A stretch of 64,000 bases of DNA. It comes from Gordonia humi (lineage in GTDB: Bacteria; Actinomycetota; Actinomycetes; Mycobacteriales; Mycobacteriaceae). The notes under the pieces were generated by a model that was not told where the DNA came from, ran no database searches, and saw only the letters and a list, made by a program, of their open reading frames with translations. The position numbers and the translations under genes were made by a program. This document shows positions 55,575 to 64,000 of the stretch, one piece after another (within the stretch, counting starts at the first letter, position 1; each line of letters begins with the position of its first letter). The stretch is from assembly GCF_014197435.1 (NCBI RefSeq), contig NZ_JACIFP010000001.1:744001-808000 (forward strand), given 5' to 3'.

Positions 55575-55849
55575 CGGGCGGCCCACACGGTGCGCTCGCC
55601 GTACGCCCAGCGTCCGATCATGTATGCCGCGACGATCGCCCCTGCGGTCGCCGCGAAGAGCAGTCCGGCCTGCACCGCGATGAGGACCGCCGCGAGGAGC
55701 ACCGCGGTCGCCGCGATGACGAACACTTCGCGGCCGCGGGTCGGCGCCGGTCCGAGACGGCAGCAGTCGATGAACAGTTCGTGCATGGAGGCCTCCCGGA
55801 ATCCGGGGGCGCGACGGCGGTCGGCTGGGGGTTGCGATGTCGTTTTCAT
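55571..55849 (-). CDS. Small membrane protein heading the ABC/two-component operon
   Basis: A 92-residue protein, not recognised. The N-terminal half is soluble with Cys-Cys (FIDCCRLGP); the C-terminal half forms one or two helices (VFVIAATAVLLAAVLIAVQAGLLFAATAGAIVAAYMIG). The start follows GGAGGC. Because it is first in the operon and coupled to the ATPase, it may be an accessory subunit or sensor. Confidence 0.7.
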   Translation of the reverse strand: MKTTSQPPADRRRAPGFREASMHELFIDCCRLGPAPTRGREVFVIAATAVLLAAVLIAVQAGLLFAATAGAIVAAYMIGRWAYGERTVWAAR

Positions 55850-55949
55850 GCCTCCAGCCTCGTCGGGCGGGGGCCTCGCCAGTAGTGTGCGCAGTCATCG
55901 GTCCGTGTGGGTTCCGCACGGGTCGGCGATGACGTCTGTCATGGGCGGG

Positions 55950-56684
55950 TCAGCGCAGGAGCGCCCCCAGTCGGTGTGCGGCCGCGACGACGGCGTCGCC
56001 CAGGCGGTCCTGGTGACGGGCGTCGAACACCGAGACGCCGATGCTGACCGGTCCGGACACTCGGGTCATGACGGCGGCGGAGATGCCGGTCACGGACTGT
56101 GTCACTTCGCCGGATGTGACGGCGTAACCGCGCGCGCGGGCCAGGGCGATCTCCTCCCGTTCGCCGTCTTTCGGCGGCATCGTCGCGAGCATCGCGAGTC
56201 CGGCCGACCCCTTGTTGATCGGATCGACCTGGCCGGCGTGGAAGCCGACGTGGGCCCGAGCGTTACGCGGTTCGATCACCAGGAGTGCGCGCACGGCGTT
56301 CTCGCCTTCGCGGACCGCGACGTGAGCGGTCGCCGATGTCGCGTCGGCGAGCTCCTCGAGGAGCGGCTCGACCAGTTCACGCAGATCCTGCTCGACCGCG
56401 CCCGCCAGGGACACCAGCGCACCGCCGAGGACGATTCGCTTGCCCTCGGCTCGCCGGCACATGCGGTGGGCCTCCAGGGTCCTCACCAGCCGGTCGGCGA
56501 CGGTGCGGTGCACGCCGACGCCTTCGGCGATCTCCGTCACGGTCAGTCCGTACTTGTGCGCGGCGAGCAGCTCGAGGATCTCCAGGCCGTTGTGCAGGGT
56601 CTTCGACATTCGCGAGTCGAGTTGTACGGCAGGTGATTCGGCGTCGATGGGGTCCAGGTCTCCATGAGAACCGAGCGATGTCAT
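55950..56684 (-). CDS. IclR-family regulator of the homogentisate cluster
   Basis: A 244-residue regulator. The winged helix covers about 28-85 (TLHNGLEILELLAAHKYGLTVTEIAEGVGVHRTVADRLVRTLEAH) and the effector-binding domain the rest, with VREGENAVRALLVIEPRNARAHVGFHAGQVDPINKGSAGLAML. ATG 56684 is preferred, behind AAGGCGG; upstream codons lie in the operator region. It is divergent from the catabolic operon and likely responds to homogentisate or a precursor. Confidence 0.9.
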   Translation of the reverse strand: MTSLGSHGDLDPIDAESPAVQLDSRMSKTLHNGLEILELLAAHKYGLTVTEIAEGVGVHRTVADRLVRTLEAHRMCRRAEGKRIVLGGALVSLAGAVEQDLRELVEPLLEELADATSATAHVAVREGENAVRALLVIEPRNARAHVGFHAGQVDPINKGSAGLAMLATMPPKDGEREEIALARARGYAVTSGEVTQSVTGISAAVMTRVSGPVSIGVSVFDARHQDRLGDAVVAAAHRLGALLR

Positions 56685-56765
56685 TGGGCCGCCTTCTTGA
56701 CGTATGTGAGTCGAGACACTTAGAGTAATCGTTAATCGCACGACACGTTCGATTATCGCACACAT

Positions 56766-56794
56766 TCAGACGAACCGCAATGTTGTTCGTCTGA
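56766..56794. promoter_or_regulatory. Candidate IclR operator
   Basis: TCAGACGAAC and GTTCGTCTGA are perfect 10-bp arms around a 9-base centre, in the 140-bp gap between the IclR gene and the operon. They are the best symmetry here. Weaker direct copies of ATCGCAC lie to the left, toward IclR. Confidence 0.6.
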
Positions 56795-56824
56795 CCGATC
56801 GACAATGACCGGGAGGTCCCGCCA

Positions 56825-57271
56825 ATGGCTGTGAGCGGCACGCGCACCGACGTCACTCCGGGCGACCTCGCGGAGATCCATCAGCTCTACGGGCGGCAGA
56901 GTCATCTCATCGACGGGGGGCGAGCTCTCGCGTGGGCGCAGACGTTCACCGTCGACGGCGAGTTCGTGTCGCCGAGCTACTCGGCACCGGTCGTCGGGGA
57001 GAAGGCGCTCGTCGAGTTCGCGCAGGCGTTCGCGAAGAACGCCGCGGCCGCGGGAGAGGCGCACAGACATGTGCTCACGAACCTCGCCGTCGATCGGGTC
57101 GCCGACGACGAACTCGTCGTCGGCGGCTACCTGCAGATCGTCGCCACCCGGCACGGGGGAGAATCCCGTCTCCTCCGCATGACGACGATCACCGACCACG
57201 TCGTCCGAGTAGGCGGAGCCTGGCGCATCGCGCGTCGCGTCGTCCGCCGTGACGATCAGCCCGCCTCATGA
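56825..57271 (+). CDS. SnoaL-like protein
   Basis: A 148-residue alpha+beta barrel protein of the NTF2/SnoaL type: LAEIHQLYGRQSHLIDGGRALAWAQTFTVDGEFVSPSYSAPVVGEKALVEFAQAF, ending in GGAWRIARRVVRRD. The Tyr/His/Asp pattern of dioxygenase small subunit-like dehydratases or isomerases is possible, but catalytic residues are unclear. It is the first gene of the operon behind GGGAGG and may act as an isomerase or dehydratase for a ring intermediate. Confidence 0.82.
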   Translation: MAVSGTRTDVTPGDLAEIHQLYGRQSHLIDGGRALAWAQTFTVDGEFVSPSYSAPVVGEKALVEFAQAFAKNAAAAGEAHRHVLTNLAVDRVADDELVVGGYLQIVATRHGGESRLLRMTTITDHVVRVGGAWRIARRVVRRDDQPAS

Positions 57272-57320
57272 CGCGGGTCGATCGCATTCGACGCAGAGAC
57301 AATTCTGGAGGAAGACCACA

Positions 57321-58157
57321 ATGACCGACACCACTGACGCACAGAACCCCGGCCGCACCGATTCGGCACAGATGACCGCGGTGTACCCGGAACTGGCGGG
57401 AAGGGCCGCCGTCGTGACCGGAGCGGCGCGGGGCATGGGCGCCGCGTTCGCCGAGGGACTGGCGACGCGCGGGGTGAACGTCGTCGGCGCCGACATCAAC
57501 GACGAGCAGATGAACGCCACCGCGGCCGAGATCAACACCTCGCTCGCCGCACAGTCGCTCGCCGACACGCCCGGACGAGTGGTCGGTGCACGGGTCGACG
57601 TCACCGACGTCGCCGACCACGAGGCGCTCGCGCAGATCGCACTGAAGGAGTTCGGGCGCATCGACTTCTGGATCAACAACGCGGGCATCTTCCCGTTCGC
57701 ACCGGTCGACGAGATCTCCCCCGAGCAGATCTCGGCCGTGCTCGACGTCAACGTCGAAGGCGTCTTGTTCGGTGCGCAGGCCGCCGCGCGCCATATGGAA
57801 CCGGGTGGCGCGATCGTCAACATGTCGTCGGTGTCCGCGCTGCGCATCCGCCGCGGTCGAGGCGCGTACTGCACGTCGAAGGCCGCGGTCGCCCACCTCA
57901 CCGAGTCCCTGGCCGTGGAGTTGGGCGACAAGGGGATCCGCGTCAACTCGATCGCACCCGGATACATCGACACCGAGATGACCCGCTGGGTCCAGGAGGA
58001 CCCGGCGGCCCTCAAGCACGCGCTCGACGTGGTGCCCCTCCACCGCCTCGGGTCCCCGGAAGAGGTCTTCGGACCGCTGCTGTTCCTCCTCTCCGACAGT
58101 GCGCGGTACGTCACCGGGCACTCCATCGCCGTCGACGGCGGTTCCCGGCATGTCTGA
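57321..58157 (+). CDS. Short-chain dehydrogenase, first of pair
   Basis: A 278-residue classical SDR: TGAARGMG at 33-40, Asp58 (VGADIN) for NAD preference, NNAG at 119-122, Ser170 and YCTSK with Tyr183/Lys187. The end VTGHSIAVDGG is typical of hydroxyacid or cyclic alcohol dehydrogenases. GGAGGAAGACCACA precedes the ATG. It is coupled (8-bp overlap) to a second SDR. Confidence 0.92.
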   Translation: MTDTTDAQNPGRTDSAQMTAVYPELAGRAAVVTGAARGMGAAFAEGLATRGVNVVGADINDEQMNATAAEINTSLAAQSLADTPGRVVGARVDVTDVADHEALAQIALKEFGRIDFWINNAGIFPFAPVDEISPEQISAVLDVNVEGVLFGAQAAARHMEPGGAIVNMSSVSALRIRRGRGAYCTSKAAVAHLTESLAVELGDKGIRVNSIAPGYIDTEMTRWVQEDPAALKHALDVVPLHRLGSPEEVFGPLLFLLSDSARYVTGHSIAVDGGSRHV

Positions 58158-58932
58158 GTCCGTCACGTATCCGCGCGTGGTTCTGGTGACCGGGGCCGCG
58201 GGAGGCATGGGCGCGGCGCACGCCACGGCGCTCGCCGCACGCGGTGTCCACGTGTGCGTCGCCGACGTCGCAGACGCCTCGGCGGTGATCGGCGAGATCG
58301 AGGCGGCCGGCGGGAGTGCTTCGGCGCACGAACTCGACGTCGCCGATCCGGCCGCCTGGACTCGCGTCGTCGACGAGATCGCCGGCGCGCGGGGCGAACT
58401 CGGCGGTCTCGTCAACAACGCGGGCATCAGCCGCCGCCTGGAGTTCCTCGACACCCCGGACGACGTCTGGGAACTGACCATGAGAATCAACCTGTTCGGC
58501 CCGTTCTACGGTATGAAGGCTGTCACGCCGCTGATGCGCGACTCCGGTGGCGGATCGATCGTCAATATCTCGTCGATCTCCGGTCAGATCGGCTACTTCT
58601 CTCCGGCGTACTCGTCGAGCAAGTGGGGGCTCACCGGCTTGTCGAAGTCGGCCGCGGGCAACTTCGCCAAGTGGAACATCCGGGTGAACTCCGTGCACCC
58701 CGGCCTCGTGGGGACGGCGCTGCTCGGCGGTGCCGACGCATTCGTAAAGGCCGCCGTCGACAGCATCCCCATGAACCGCATGGCCACCCCGGCCGAGATC
58801 ACCGACGCAGTGCTTCACCTGCTGTCGGACCGGTCGACCTATATGACCGGCAGTGAGCTGACCGTCGACGGCGGACTGGTCTCGAACGGTCTGTATCACC
58901 GCATCATCGAAGAGACTGGAGACCTGTCGTGA
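58150..58932 (+). CDS. Short-chain dehydrogenase, second of pair
   Basis: A 260-residue SDR with TGAAGGMG at 14-21, NNAG at 89-92, Ser141-Ser142 and YSSSK with Tyr154/Lys158, closing with MTGSELTVDGG. It differs in sequence from the first, so the two probably act at different steps. The stop overlaps the next GTG. Confidence 0.92.
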   Translation: MSESVTYPRVVLVTGAAGGMGAAHATALAARGVHVCVADVADASAVIGEIEAAGGSASAHELDVADPAAWTRVVDEIAGARGELGGLVNNAGISRRLEFLDTPDDVWELTMRINLFGPFYGMKAVTPLMRDSGGGSIVNISSISGQIGYFSPAYSSSKWGLTGLSKSAAGNFAKWNIRVNSVHPGLVGTALLGGADAFVKAAVDSIPMNRMATPAEITDAVLHLLSDRSTYMTGSELTVDGGLVSNGLYHRIIEETGDLS

Positions 58933-60353
58933 GCGACGAGGAGACCGTGGACGTCGTCGTCATCGGGGGTGGCGGCGCGGGGCTCGCGGCGGCGGTGTCG
59001 GCCGCCGAAGCCGGGGCGTCGGTCCTGCTGTTCGAGTCGGAGACCGAGCTCGGCGGCTCGACGCAGCTGTCCGCAGGCCTGTTCACGGCGGCGGGCACGA
59101 GCGTGCAGAAGGGTGTCGGCATCGACGACACCGCCGAGAAGTTCTTTCAGCACTACATGGACCTCAACCAGTGGATGCTCGCACCCGGACTGATCCGCAC
59201 CTTCTGCGAGAACGCCGGACCCACCCTGGAGTGGCTGATCGGGCTCGGCGTGGACATCCCGGCGCGCGAGTCGTCGAACGCCCACATGCCGGGGCTGTCC
59301 CAGGCGGGCGTCGAGGACGTCTGGCGCGGTCACGTGCCCAAGGACCAGGGCTACGGCCTGGTCCAGACCCTCGACCGTGCACGGAAGGCCAACGGTGTCG
59401 ACGTCGTGCTCGCCACTCGGGTGCAGTCGCTGCTCGTCGAGGACGGGCGAGTGGTCGGCGTCGTCGCCGACGACATCGATGTCCGCGCGAAAGCAGTGGT
59501 CGTCGCCTCTGGTGGATTCGCGCAGAACCGTGAACTGCTCGAACGCCACTACCCGACCGCACTGCAGGCCGACGAGTCGCTGTTCGTGGTCGCGGCACCG
59601 GGCAGCCGCGGCGACCACCTCGCGTTCGGCGATCAGGTCGGAGCGTCGGTGACGGGCGACGGCTGGGGGCTCATGCTCCCCACCGCGTACTTCCAGCGTC
59701 ATCACCACTGGCAGGCGGGGTTCCCGCCCAAGTCGAGGATCTACGTCAACCACTCCGGTCGACGATTCATGGACGAGGACGCGTCGTACGCGGTGTCGTC
59801 GGGCATCATCGACGCCCAAGGCGGCCGGGTGTGGGCGGTCTTCGACGAGAAGGCGCGTGTCAACCTTCCCGCTGGATACGCCGACTGGGATGCGAACAGG
59901 ATCGCCGAGGAGGCGGACGCCGGCCGCACGGTCCGGGCCGAGACGCTCGACGACCTGGCCGCACAGATCGCCGTGCCCGCCGGTGCTCTCAGGGCCGCGG
60001 TCGATCGGTGGAACACTCAGTTGCCCAACGGATTCGACGACGACTTCCTTCGCCACCGGACCCTCGCGAACAAGGGGTCGACGGCGAATCCGGAGCCGAT
60101 CGACGCGGGACCCTTCTACGCGGTGCGGATGCTGCCCGCCGAACTCGTGTGCACCCACGCCGGTCTCGAGATCAACGGCGACGCGCAGGTCCTCGACGCA
60201 GACGGCCGAGCCGTCCCCGGGCTCTTCGCCGCGGGCGAGGCCGGGGCCGGTGTGCTCGGCCTCCGCTACGTGGGCGGCGGAAACGCCGTCGCGAACGCTC
60301 TCACCATGGGGCGTATCGCCGGGCGACGGGCCGCGGCGGTCGCCGAGGCCTGA
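58929..60353 (+). CDS. Flavoprotein of the 3-ketosteroid dehydrogenase/fumarate reductase group
   Basis: A 474-residue FAD_binding_2 protein. GGGGAGLAA at 13-21, LGGSTQLSAG at 41-50, IYVNHSGRRFMDEDASY, and the FAD tail GEAGAGVLGLRYVGGGNAVANALTMGRIAG. Relatives desaturate ring ketones (3-ketosteroid 1-dehydrogenase, 4-oxocyclohexanecarboxylate dehydrogenase) or reduce C=C bonds; the length is nearer to the smaller ring-ketone enzymes. Next to two SDRs and hmgA, a role in aromatising an oxidised ring is attractive but not shown. Confidence 0.86.
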   Translation: MSDEETVDVVVIGGGGAGLAAAVSAAEAGASVLLFESETELGGSTQLSAGLFTAAGTSVQKGVGIDDTAEKFFQHYMDLNQWMLAPGLIRTFCENAGPTLEWLIGLGVDIPARESSNAHMPGLSQAGVEDVWRGHVPKDQGYGLVQTLDRARKANGVDVVLATRVQSLLVEDGRVVGVVADDIDVRAKAVVVASGGFAQNRELLERHYPTALQADESLFVVAAPGSRGDHLAFGDQVGASVTGDGWGLMLPTAYFQRHHHWQAGFPPKSRIYVNHSGRRFMDEDASYAVSSGIIDAQGGRVWAVFDEKARVNLPAGYADWDANRIAEEADAGRTVRAETLDDLAAQIAVPAGALRAAVDRWNTQLPNGFDDDFLRHRTLANKGSTANPEPIDAGPFYAVRMLPAELVCTHAGLEINGDAQVLDADGRAVPGLFAAGEAGAGVLGLRYVGGGNAVANALTMGRIAGRRAAAVAEA

Positions 60354-60438
60354 TGAACCTCTCTTCACCCTCCCTCCGGCCCGGCGCGGCGACGACCTCA
60401 CCGCGCCGGGCACCCCTCACCGCCAAGGAGTAGTCGGC

Positions 60439-61791
60439 ATGGACGCCACCACTACCGCCGCCCAGGCCGCAGACGCGGCCGTCGGGCGTTCGACGATTCG
60501 GAAGGTCGCCTTCCGAGTCATGCCGCTGGTCATGTTGCTGTACATCTTCAACTACATGGACCGGACCAATATCAGCTATGCCCAACTCGGCATGGAGGAC
60601 GACCTCGGAATCACGACCGCGACCTTCGGCGCGGTGTCGTCGATCTTCTTCCTCGCGTACGTCGTGTTCGAGATTCCGTCCAACATGGCGCTCAAGAAGT
60701 TCGGCGCCCGACTCTGGCTCGCGCGCATAGCGATCAGCTGGGGCATCGTCACGGTGATCCTCGGATTCGTGAACAGCGTGACCCACCTGTACATCGTCCG
60801 CATCTTGCTCGGCATCGCCGAAGCCGGTCTGTACCCGGGTCTGCTGCTGTATCTGACCTTCTGGTTCCGTCAGCGTGAGCGGGGGCGTGCGATCGCCGCG
60901 ATGGCACTCGCGCAGCCGATCGCGATGATCGTCGGCAGCTTCACCGGTGGTCTGATCCTCGACCACATCCACTGGTTCGACATGAGCAGCTGGCGATGGG
61001 TCTTCATCCTGCAGGGCGCACCGACCATCATCCTCGGCATCGTCATTCTGTTCTACCTGCCCGACACTCCGTCGAAGGCGAGGTTCCTGACCAAGGACGA
61101 GTCCGCCTGGCTCGAGGGCCAGATCGAGTCCGAGTACCCCGACGGCCGCGAAGAGGAGACCGTCAAACAGCAACTCGGCGCGATCAAGAACCCGAAGATC
61201 CTGCATCTGGCGGTCGCGAACCTGTTCGCCGCCTGCGGCCTGTACGGCTTCACGTTCTTCCTGCCGCAGATCATCAAGCAGATGAACCCGGACTACTCGG
61301 CCACCAACATCGGCTTCCTCGGCACCCTGCCGTTCCTCGTCGGCGCCGTCGGCATGGTGTTGATCGCGCGGTTCTCGGATCGCACCGGTGAACGCAAGTA
61401 CCACACGATCGTCTCGCTGCTGGTCGCCGCGGTCGGCCTGTTCGGCACCATCCAGTGCGTCGGCACACCCGCCGTCGCCATGGTGTTCCTCTCGATGGCC
61501 GCGATCGGTGTGCTCGGCTACCTCGCGCCGTACTGGGCGATGGCTTCGCAGGTCCTGTCGAAGAAGGAGACCGTCGTCGGTCTCGCCGCGATCAACACGA
61601 TCGCCGCACTGGGCGGCTTCTTCGGTCCGTATGTGATCGGCAAGAACGCGTCGGCCGACGACGTGACCATCGGCCTGTACTTCCCGATCGGCTGCCTCAT
61701 CCTCTCCGGGATCATGCTCGCCTTCGTCAAGGTTCCGAAGATGGTGCGCGGCGCCGGAGATCGTTCCGTCACGTCGCCCGTCGAGGCCTGA
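60439..61791 (+). CDS. MFS organic-anion importer (ACS family)
   Basis: A 450-residue transporter with about 12 helices. The opening FRVMPLVMLLYIFNYMDRTNISYAQLGMEDDLGI is diagnostic for the anion:cation symporter family that takes up 4-hydroxyphenylacetate, tartrate, phthalate and similar acids. Helix 4 region: RILLGIAEAGLYPGLLLYLTFWF. It probably imports the acid degraded by the operon. AAGGAG precedes the ATG. Confidence 0.92.
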   Translation: MDATTTAAQAADAAVGRSTIRKVAFRVMPLVMLLYIFNYMDRTNISYAQLGMEDDLGITTATFGAVSSIFFLAYVVFEIPSNMALKKFGARLWLARIAISWGIVTVILGFVNSVTHLYIVRILLGIAEAGLYPGLLLYLTFWFRQRERGRAIAAMALAQPIAMIVGSFTGGLILDHIHWFDMSSWRWVFILQGAPTIILGIVILFYLPDTPSKARFLTKDESAWLEGQIESEYPDGREEETVKQQLGAIKNPKILHLAVANLFAACGLYGFTFFLPQIIKQMNPDYSATNIGFLGTLPFLVGAVGMVLIARFSDRTGERKYHTIVSLLVAAVGLFGTIQCVGTPAVAMVFLSMAAIGVLGYLAPYWAMASQVLSKKETVVGLAAINTIAALGGFFGPYVIGKNASADDVTIGLYFPIGCLILSGIMLAFVKVPKMVRGAGDRSVTSPVEA

Positions 61792-61834
61792 ACCGTATCC
61801 GCAGAATCTCGCCTATCACGACAGGAGGTCGGCC

Positions 61835-63034
61835 ATGGCGTACTACCGACAGCTCGGCGTCGTCCCGCCGAAGCGCCACACACAGCATCGAGGTCCCGAG
61901 GGGAACCTCTACTTCGAGGAGTTGATGGGCGAGGAGGGCTTCTCCTCCGACTCGTCGTTGCTCTACCACCGGAACATCCCGTCGGCGATCGTCGACGCCA
62001 CGGTGTGGAAGTTGCGTGATCAGTCGACCACGCCGAATCATCCGCTCAAGCCGCGGCATCTGAAGCTGCACGACCTGTTCCCGGCGTCGTCGTGGACACA
62101 GACGGACGTCGTGACCGGCCGACGTCTGATCCTGGGCAATGCCGACGTGCGGATCTCGTATGTGGTCGCGGCGGCACCGTCGCCGCTGTATCGGAACTCG
62201 CTCGGCGACGAGATGGTGTACATCGAGTCCGGCGAGGCGATCGTGGAGACCGTCTTCGGCGCCTTGCGCGCACGGGAAGGCGACTACGTCCTGCTCCCCA
62301 TGTCCACGACGCACCGTTGGATACCGCAGGGCGCGGATCCGTTGCGCGCGTACACGATCGAGGGCAACAGCCACATCGTGCCGCCCAAACGGTATCTGTC
62401 CCGCTTCGGTCAGCTGCTGGAGAACGCTCCGTTCTGCGAACGCGATCTGCATGGACCGACCGACCCGCTCCTGACCGAGGGCACCGATGTCGAGGTGCTG
62501 GTGAAGCACCGTGCGGGCGGGCGGATCGTCGGTACGCGGATGGTGTACCCGGATCACCCGTTCGACGTCGTCGGGTGGGACGGCTGTCTGTACCCGTACA
62601 CGTTCAACATCGCCGACTACGAACCGATCACCGGACGTGTGCATCAGCCGCCGCCCGCGCATCAGGCGTTCGAGGGCCACAACTTCGTGATCTGCAACTT
62701 CGTGCCCCGTAAAGTCGACTATCACCCCCTGTCGATTCCGGTGCCGTACTACCACTCGAATGTCGACTCCGACGAGATCATGTTCTACTGCGGCGGCGAC
62801 TACGAGGCGCGTAAGGGATCGGGGATCGGTCAGGGCTCGATCTCGATCCACCCGGGAGGGCATGCGCACGGTCCGCAGCCGGGGGCGTACGAGCGCAGCA
62901 TCGGTGTCGAGTTCTTCGACGAACTCGCGGTCATGGTCGACACGTTCCGGCCCCTCGAACTCGGTGAAGGCGCGCTGGCCTGCGAGGACCCGGGATATGC
63001 GTGGACGTGGGCGGGACGGCGGCCGGCGTCGTGA
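61835..63034 (+). CDS. hmgA: Homogentisate 1,2-dioxygenase
   Basis: A non-haem iron enzyme that opens the homogentisate ring to maleylacetoacetate. Its 399 residues include YYHSNVDSDEIMFYCGGDYEARKGSGIGQGSISIHPGGHAHGPQPGA, which holds the expected iron ligands (His of YHSN, Glu of SDEIMF, His of HAHGP), and the NVDSDEI core typical of bacterial HmgA. Length is at the short end of the family. It overlaps the next gene by GTGA. Confidence 0.93.
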   Translation: MAYYRQLGVVPPKRHTQHRGPEGNLYFEELMGEEGFSSDSSLLYHRNIPSAIVDATVWKLRDQSTTPNHPLKPRHLKLHDLFPASSWTQTDVVTGRRLILGNADVRISYVVAAAPSPLYRNSLGDEMVYIESGEAIVETVFGALRAREGDYVLLPMSTTHRWIPQGADPLRAYTIEGNSHIVPPKRYLSRFGQLLENAPFCERDLHGPTDPLLTEGTDVEVLVKHRAGGRIVGTRMVYPDHPFDVVGWDGCLYPYTFNIADYEPITGRVHQPPPAHQAFEGHNFVICNFVPRKVDYHPLSIPVPYYHSNVDSDEIMFYCGGDYEARKGSGIGQGSISIHPGGHAHGPQPGAYERSIGVEFFDELAVMVDTFRPLELGEGALACEDPGYAWTWAGRRPAS

Positions 63035-63909
63035 CCGAGCACGCCATCGCGATCCCCGATCTGTTTGCCGGGCTGTGCGACGACGCGGCCCTGTTCCCGC
63101 CGGGGAACGCATCGATCGCCGACGCGGTGCCGGCGCACCTGGCACATGAGCGCAGTGCACACGCTCGGCTGGTCGGGCCGTTCGTCTTCCCGGCGCCACG
63201 GCTCGCGGAGCTTCCCGGGATCCTCGCGCGGGTCGACGGCGTCCTCGATCTGAGCCTGACCGTCCCGGCCGGTGTCGCGGCGGCGCCCGACGCCGTCGCC
63301 GTCGTTCGCGGTGTGGCCGGGGTGCGGTTCGCGGCGCTGGAGATCGCGGTGCCGGCCGGGCAGACCACCGCCGCCCTGATCGCGGGACTCGATGCGATCG
63401 CCGCAAGCGTTCCCGGTGTCGAGGTCTACGTCGAAGTGCCGCGTGATCGGCGGCGCGCCGAGGTCATGGCCGCGCTGATCGGCACTCCGTACGCGGCTAA
63501 GTTCCGCACCGGCGGCATCGTCGCCGAGGCGTACCCGGACGAGGCCGAACTCGCCGCGGCCGTCGTGTCCGCCGTGGAGGCGGGCGTCCCCTTCAAAGCG
63601 ACCGCGGGGCTGCACCACGCGGTCCGCAACACCGATCCCGACACCGGTTTCGAACAGCATGGATTCCTCAATCTCATGCTCGCCGCTCACCGGGCGGGAC
63701 GCGGCGCCACGGTCGCCGAGATCGCCCGGACTCTCGCCGAACGCGACGGTGCGCGACTCGCGCGCGCGCTGACCGAGCTCGACGGCCACGCGGTCGGAGC
63801 GCTGCGTGCGACCTTCCGGTCGTTCGGAACGTGCAGCATCGCCGACCCGCTGACCGAGCTGACCGACCTCGGCCTCGTGTCCACCACCGACCAAGGAGTC
63901 CCCGCATGA
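63031..63909 (+). CDS. Conserved unknown protein of the homogentisate operon
   Basis: A 292-residue soluble protein that I do not recognise. It reads IPDLFAGLCDDAALFPPGNASIADAVPAHLAHERSAHARLVGPFVFP at the N terminus, then alternating strand-helix segments up to KFRTGGIVAEAYPDEAELAAAVVSAVEAGVPFKATAGLHHAVRNTD, suggesting a TIM-barrel-like fold. The tight coupling to hmgA and fahA implies a role in the pathway, perhaps as maleylacetoacetate isomerase substitute, which the window otherwise lacks. The start is GTG 63031. Confidence 0.8.
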   Translation: MTEHAIAIPDLFAGLCDDAALFPPGNASIADAVPAHLAHERSAHARLVGPFVFPAPRLAELPGILARVDGVLDLSLTVPAGVAAAPDAVAVVRGVAGVRFAALEIAVPAGQTTAALIAGLDAIAASVPGVEVYVEVPRDRRRAEVMAALIGTPYAAKFRTGGIVAEAYPDEAELAAAVVSAVEAGVPFKATAGLHHAVRNTDPDTGFEQHGFLNLMLAAHRAGRGATVAEIARTLAERDGARLARALTELDGHAVGALRATFRSFGTCSIADPLTELTDLGLVSTTDQGVPA

Positions 63910-64000
63910 CCGTCATCCCGATTCCCGCCGACTCGCTGTTCGGCGTCGACAACCTCCCGTACGGCGTGTTCTCCACCGACGGGACGCCGGCGCGCGTCGG
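63906..64000 (+). CDS. fahA: Fumarylacetoacetase, N-terminal fragment (cut by window edge)
   Basis: The 31 visible codons (MTVIPIPADSLFGVDNLPYGVFSTDGTPARVG) match the start of fumarylacetoacetase, whose FGVDNLPYGVFS segment is highly conserved. This enzyme hydrolyses fumarylacetoacetate to fumarate and acetoacetate. The ATG overlaps the previous stop (ATGA). The rest is beyond the window. Confidence 0.93.
   Translation, partial: MTVIPIPADSLFGVDNLPYGVFSTDGTPARV

Overview
This is one contiguous piece of chromosome from a high-G+C mycolic-acid actinobacterium. A Gordonia or close relative fits best, but that is an inference from gene content and order; there is no rRNA in the window. The first 18 kb follows, gene for gene, the origin-proximal block of mycobacteria: parB, acetyltransferase, cwlM, trxA, trxB, short SigM partner, sigM, murJ with pseudokinase, large exported protein, Nudix protein, pcnA. 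A block of five genes (5.9-8.6 kb) plus tag is interposed between sigM and murJ. From 19.6 kb the order (MFS, YqgE, SdpI-type protein, leuS) matches the Rv0037c-Rv0041 block that lies on the other side of oriC in M. tuberculosis, so two origin flanks are joined here.

Layout. 0-5.7 kb: chromosome segregation, cell-wall regulation and thioredoxin genes, with three near-perfect parS-like sites and a sigma-H/R-type promoter before trxB. 5.77-5.86 kb: four same-orientation DnaA-box-like 9-mers in helical phase. 5.9-9.3 kb: GRAM-like protein, TetR with divergent membrane fatty acid/sterol hydroxylase, VOC protein, tag. 9.3-18 kb: an overlapping chain Nudix, DUF6049-type, murJ, tag, then pcnA. 18-30 kb: PLP enzyme, calcium-repeat protein, transporters, 13E12-family HNH protein and leuS. 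30.2-32.1 kb: an AlbA_2/ATPase regulator bracketed by 88-bp imperfect direct repeats that carry conserved palindromes and both upstream stop codons; it looks like a single-gene cassette placed at the 3' end of leuS. 32-41 kb: DUF2804, malic enzyme-fumC operon, YoaK and FUSC membrane proteins, acyl-CoA dehydrogenase, YnfA, and a ketosteroid isomerase behind a KstR-type operator. 41.5-46.7 kb: a hydrolase pseudogene with its TetR, an SDR, a TPM protein and a flavoprotein.

46.7-50.4 kb is an Asp23/Gls24 envelope locus: six overlapping minus-strand genes, including a 59-residue DUF2273 protein, divergent from an ECF sigma factor coupled to another Asp23-like protein. 50.5-55.9 kb holds an F420-type oxidoreductase, a methyltransferase and a five-gene ABC transporter/two-component operon. 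The right end (56-64 kb) is an IclR-controlled operon: SnoaL-like protein, two SDRs, a ketosteroid-dehydrogenase-like flavoprotein, an MFS importer, homogentisate dioxygenase, an unknown protein and the start of fumarylacetoacetase. No HppD or aromatic hydroxylase is present, so the SDR/flavoprotein set may be an unusual upper pathway converting an alicyclic or partly reduced C8 acid into homogentisate.

No tRNA, rRNA, insertion sequence or CRISPR array was found. No gene-free stretch exceeds about 225 bases.
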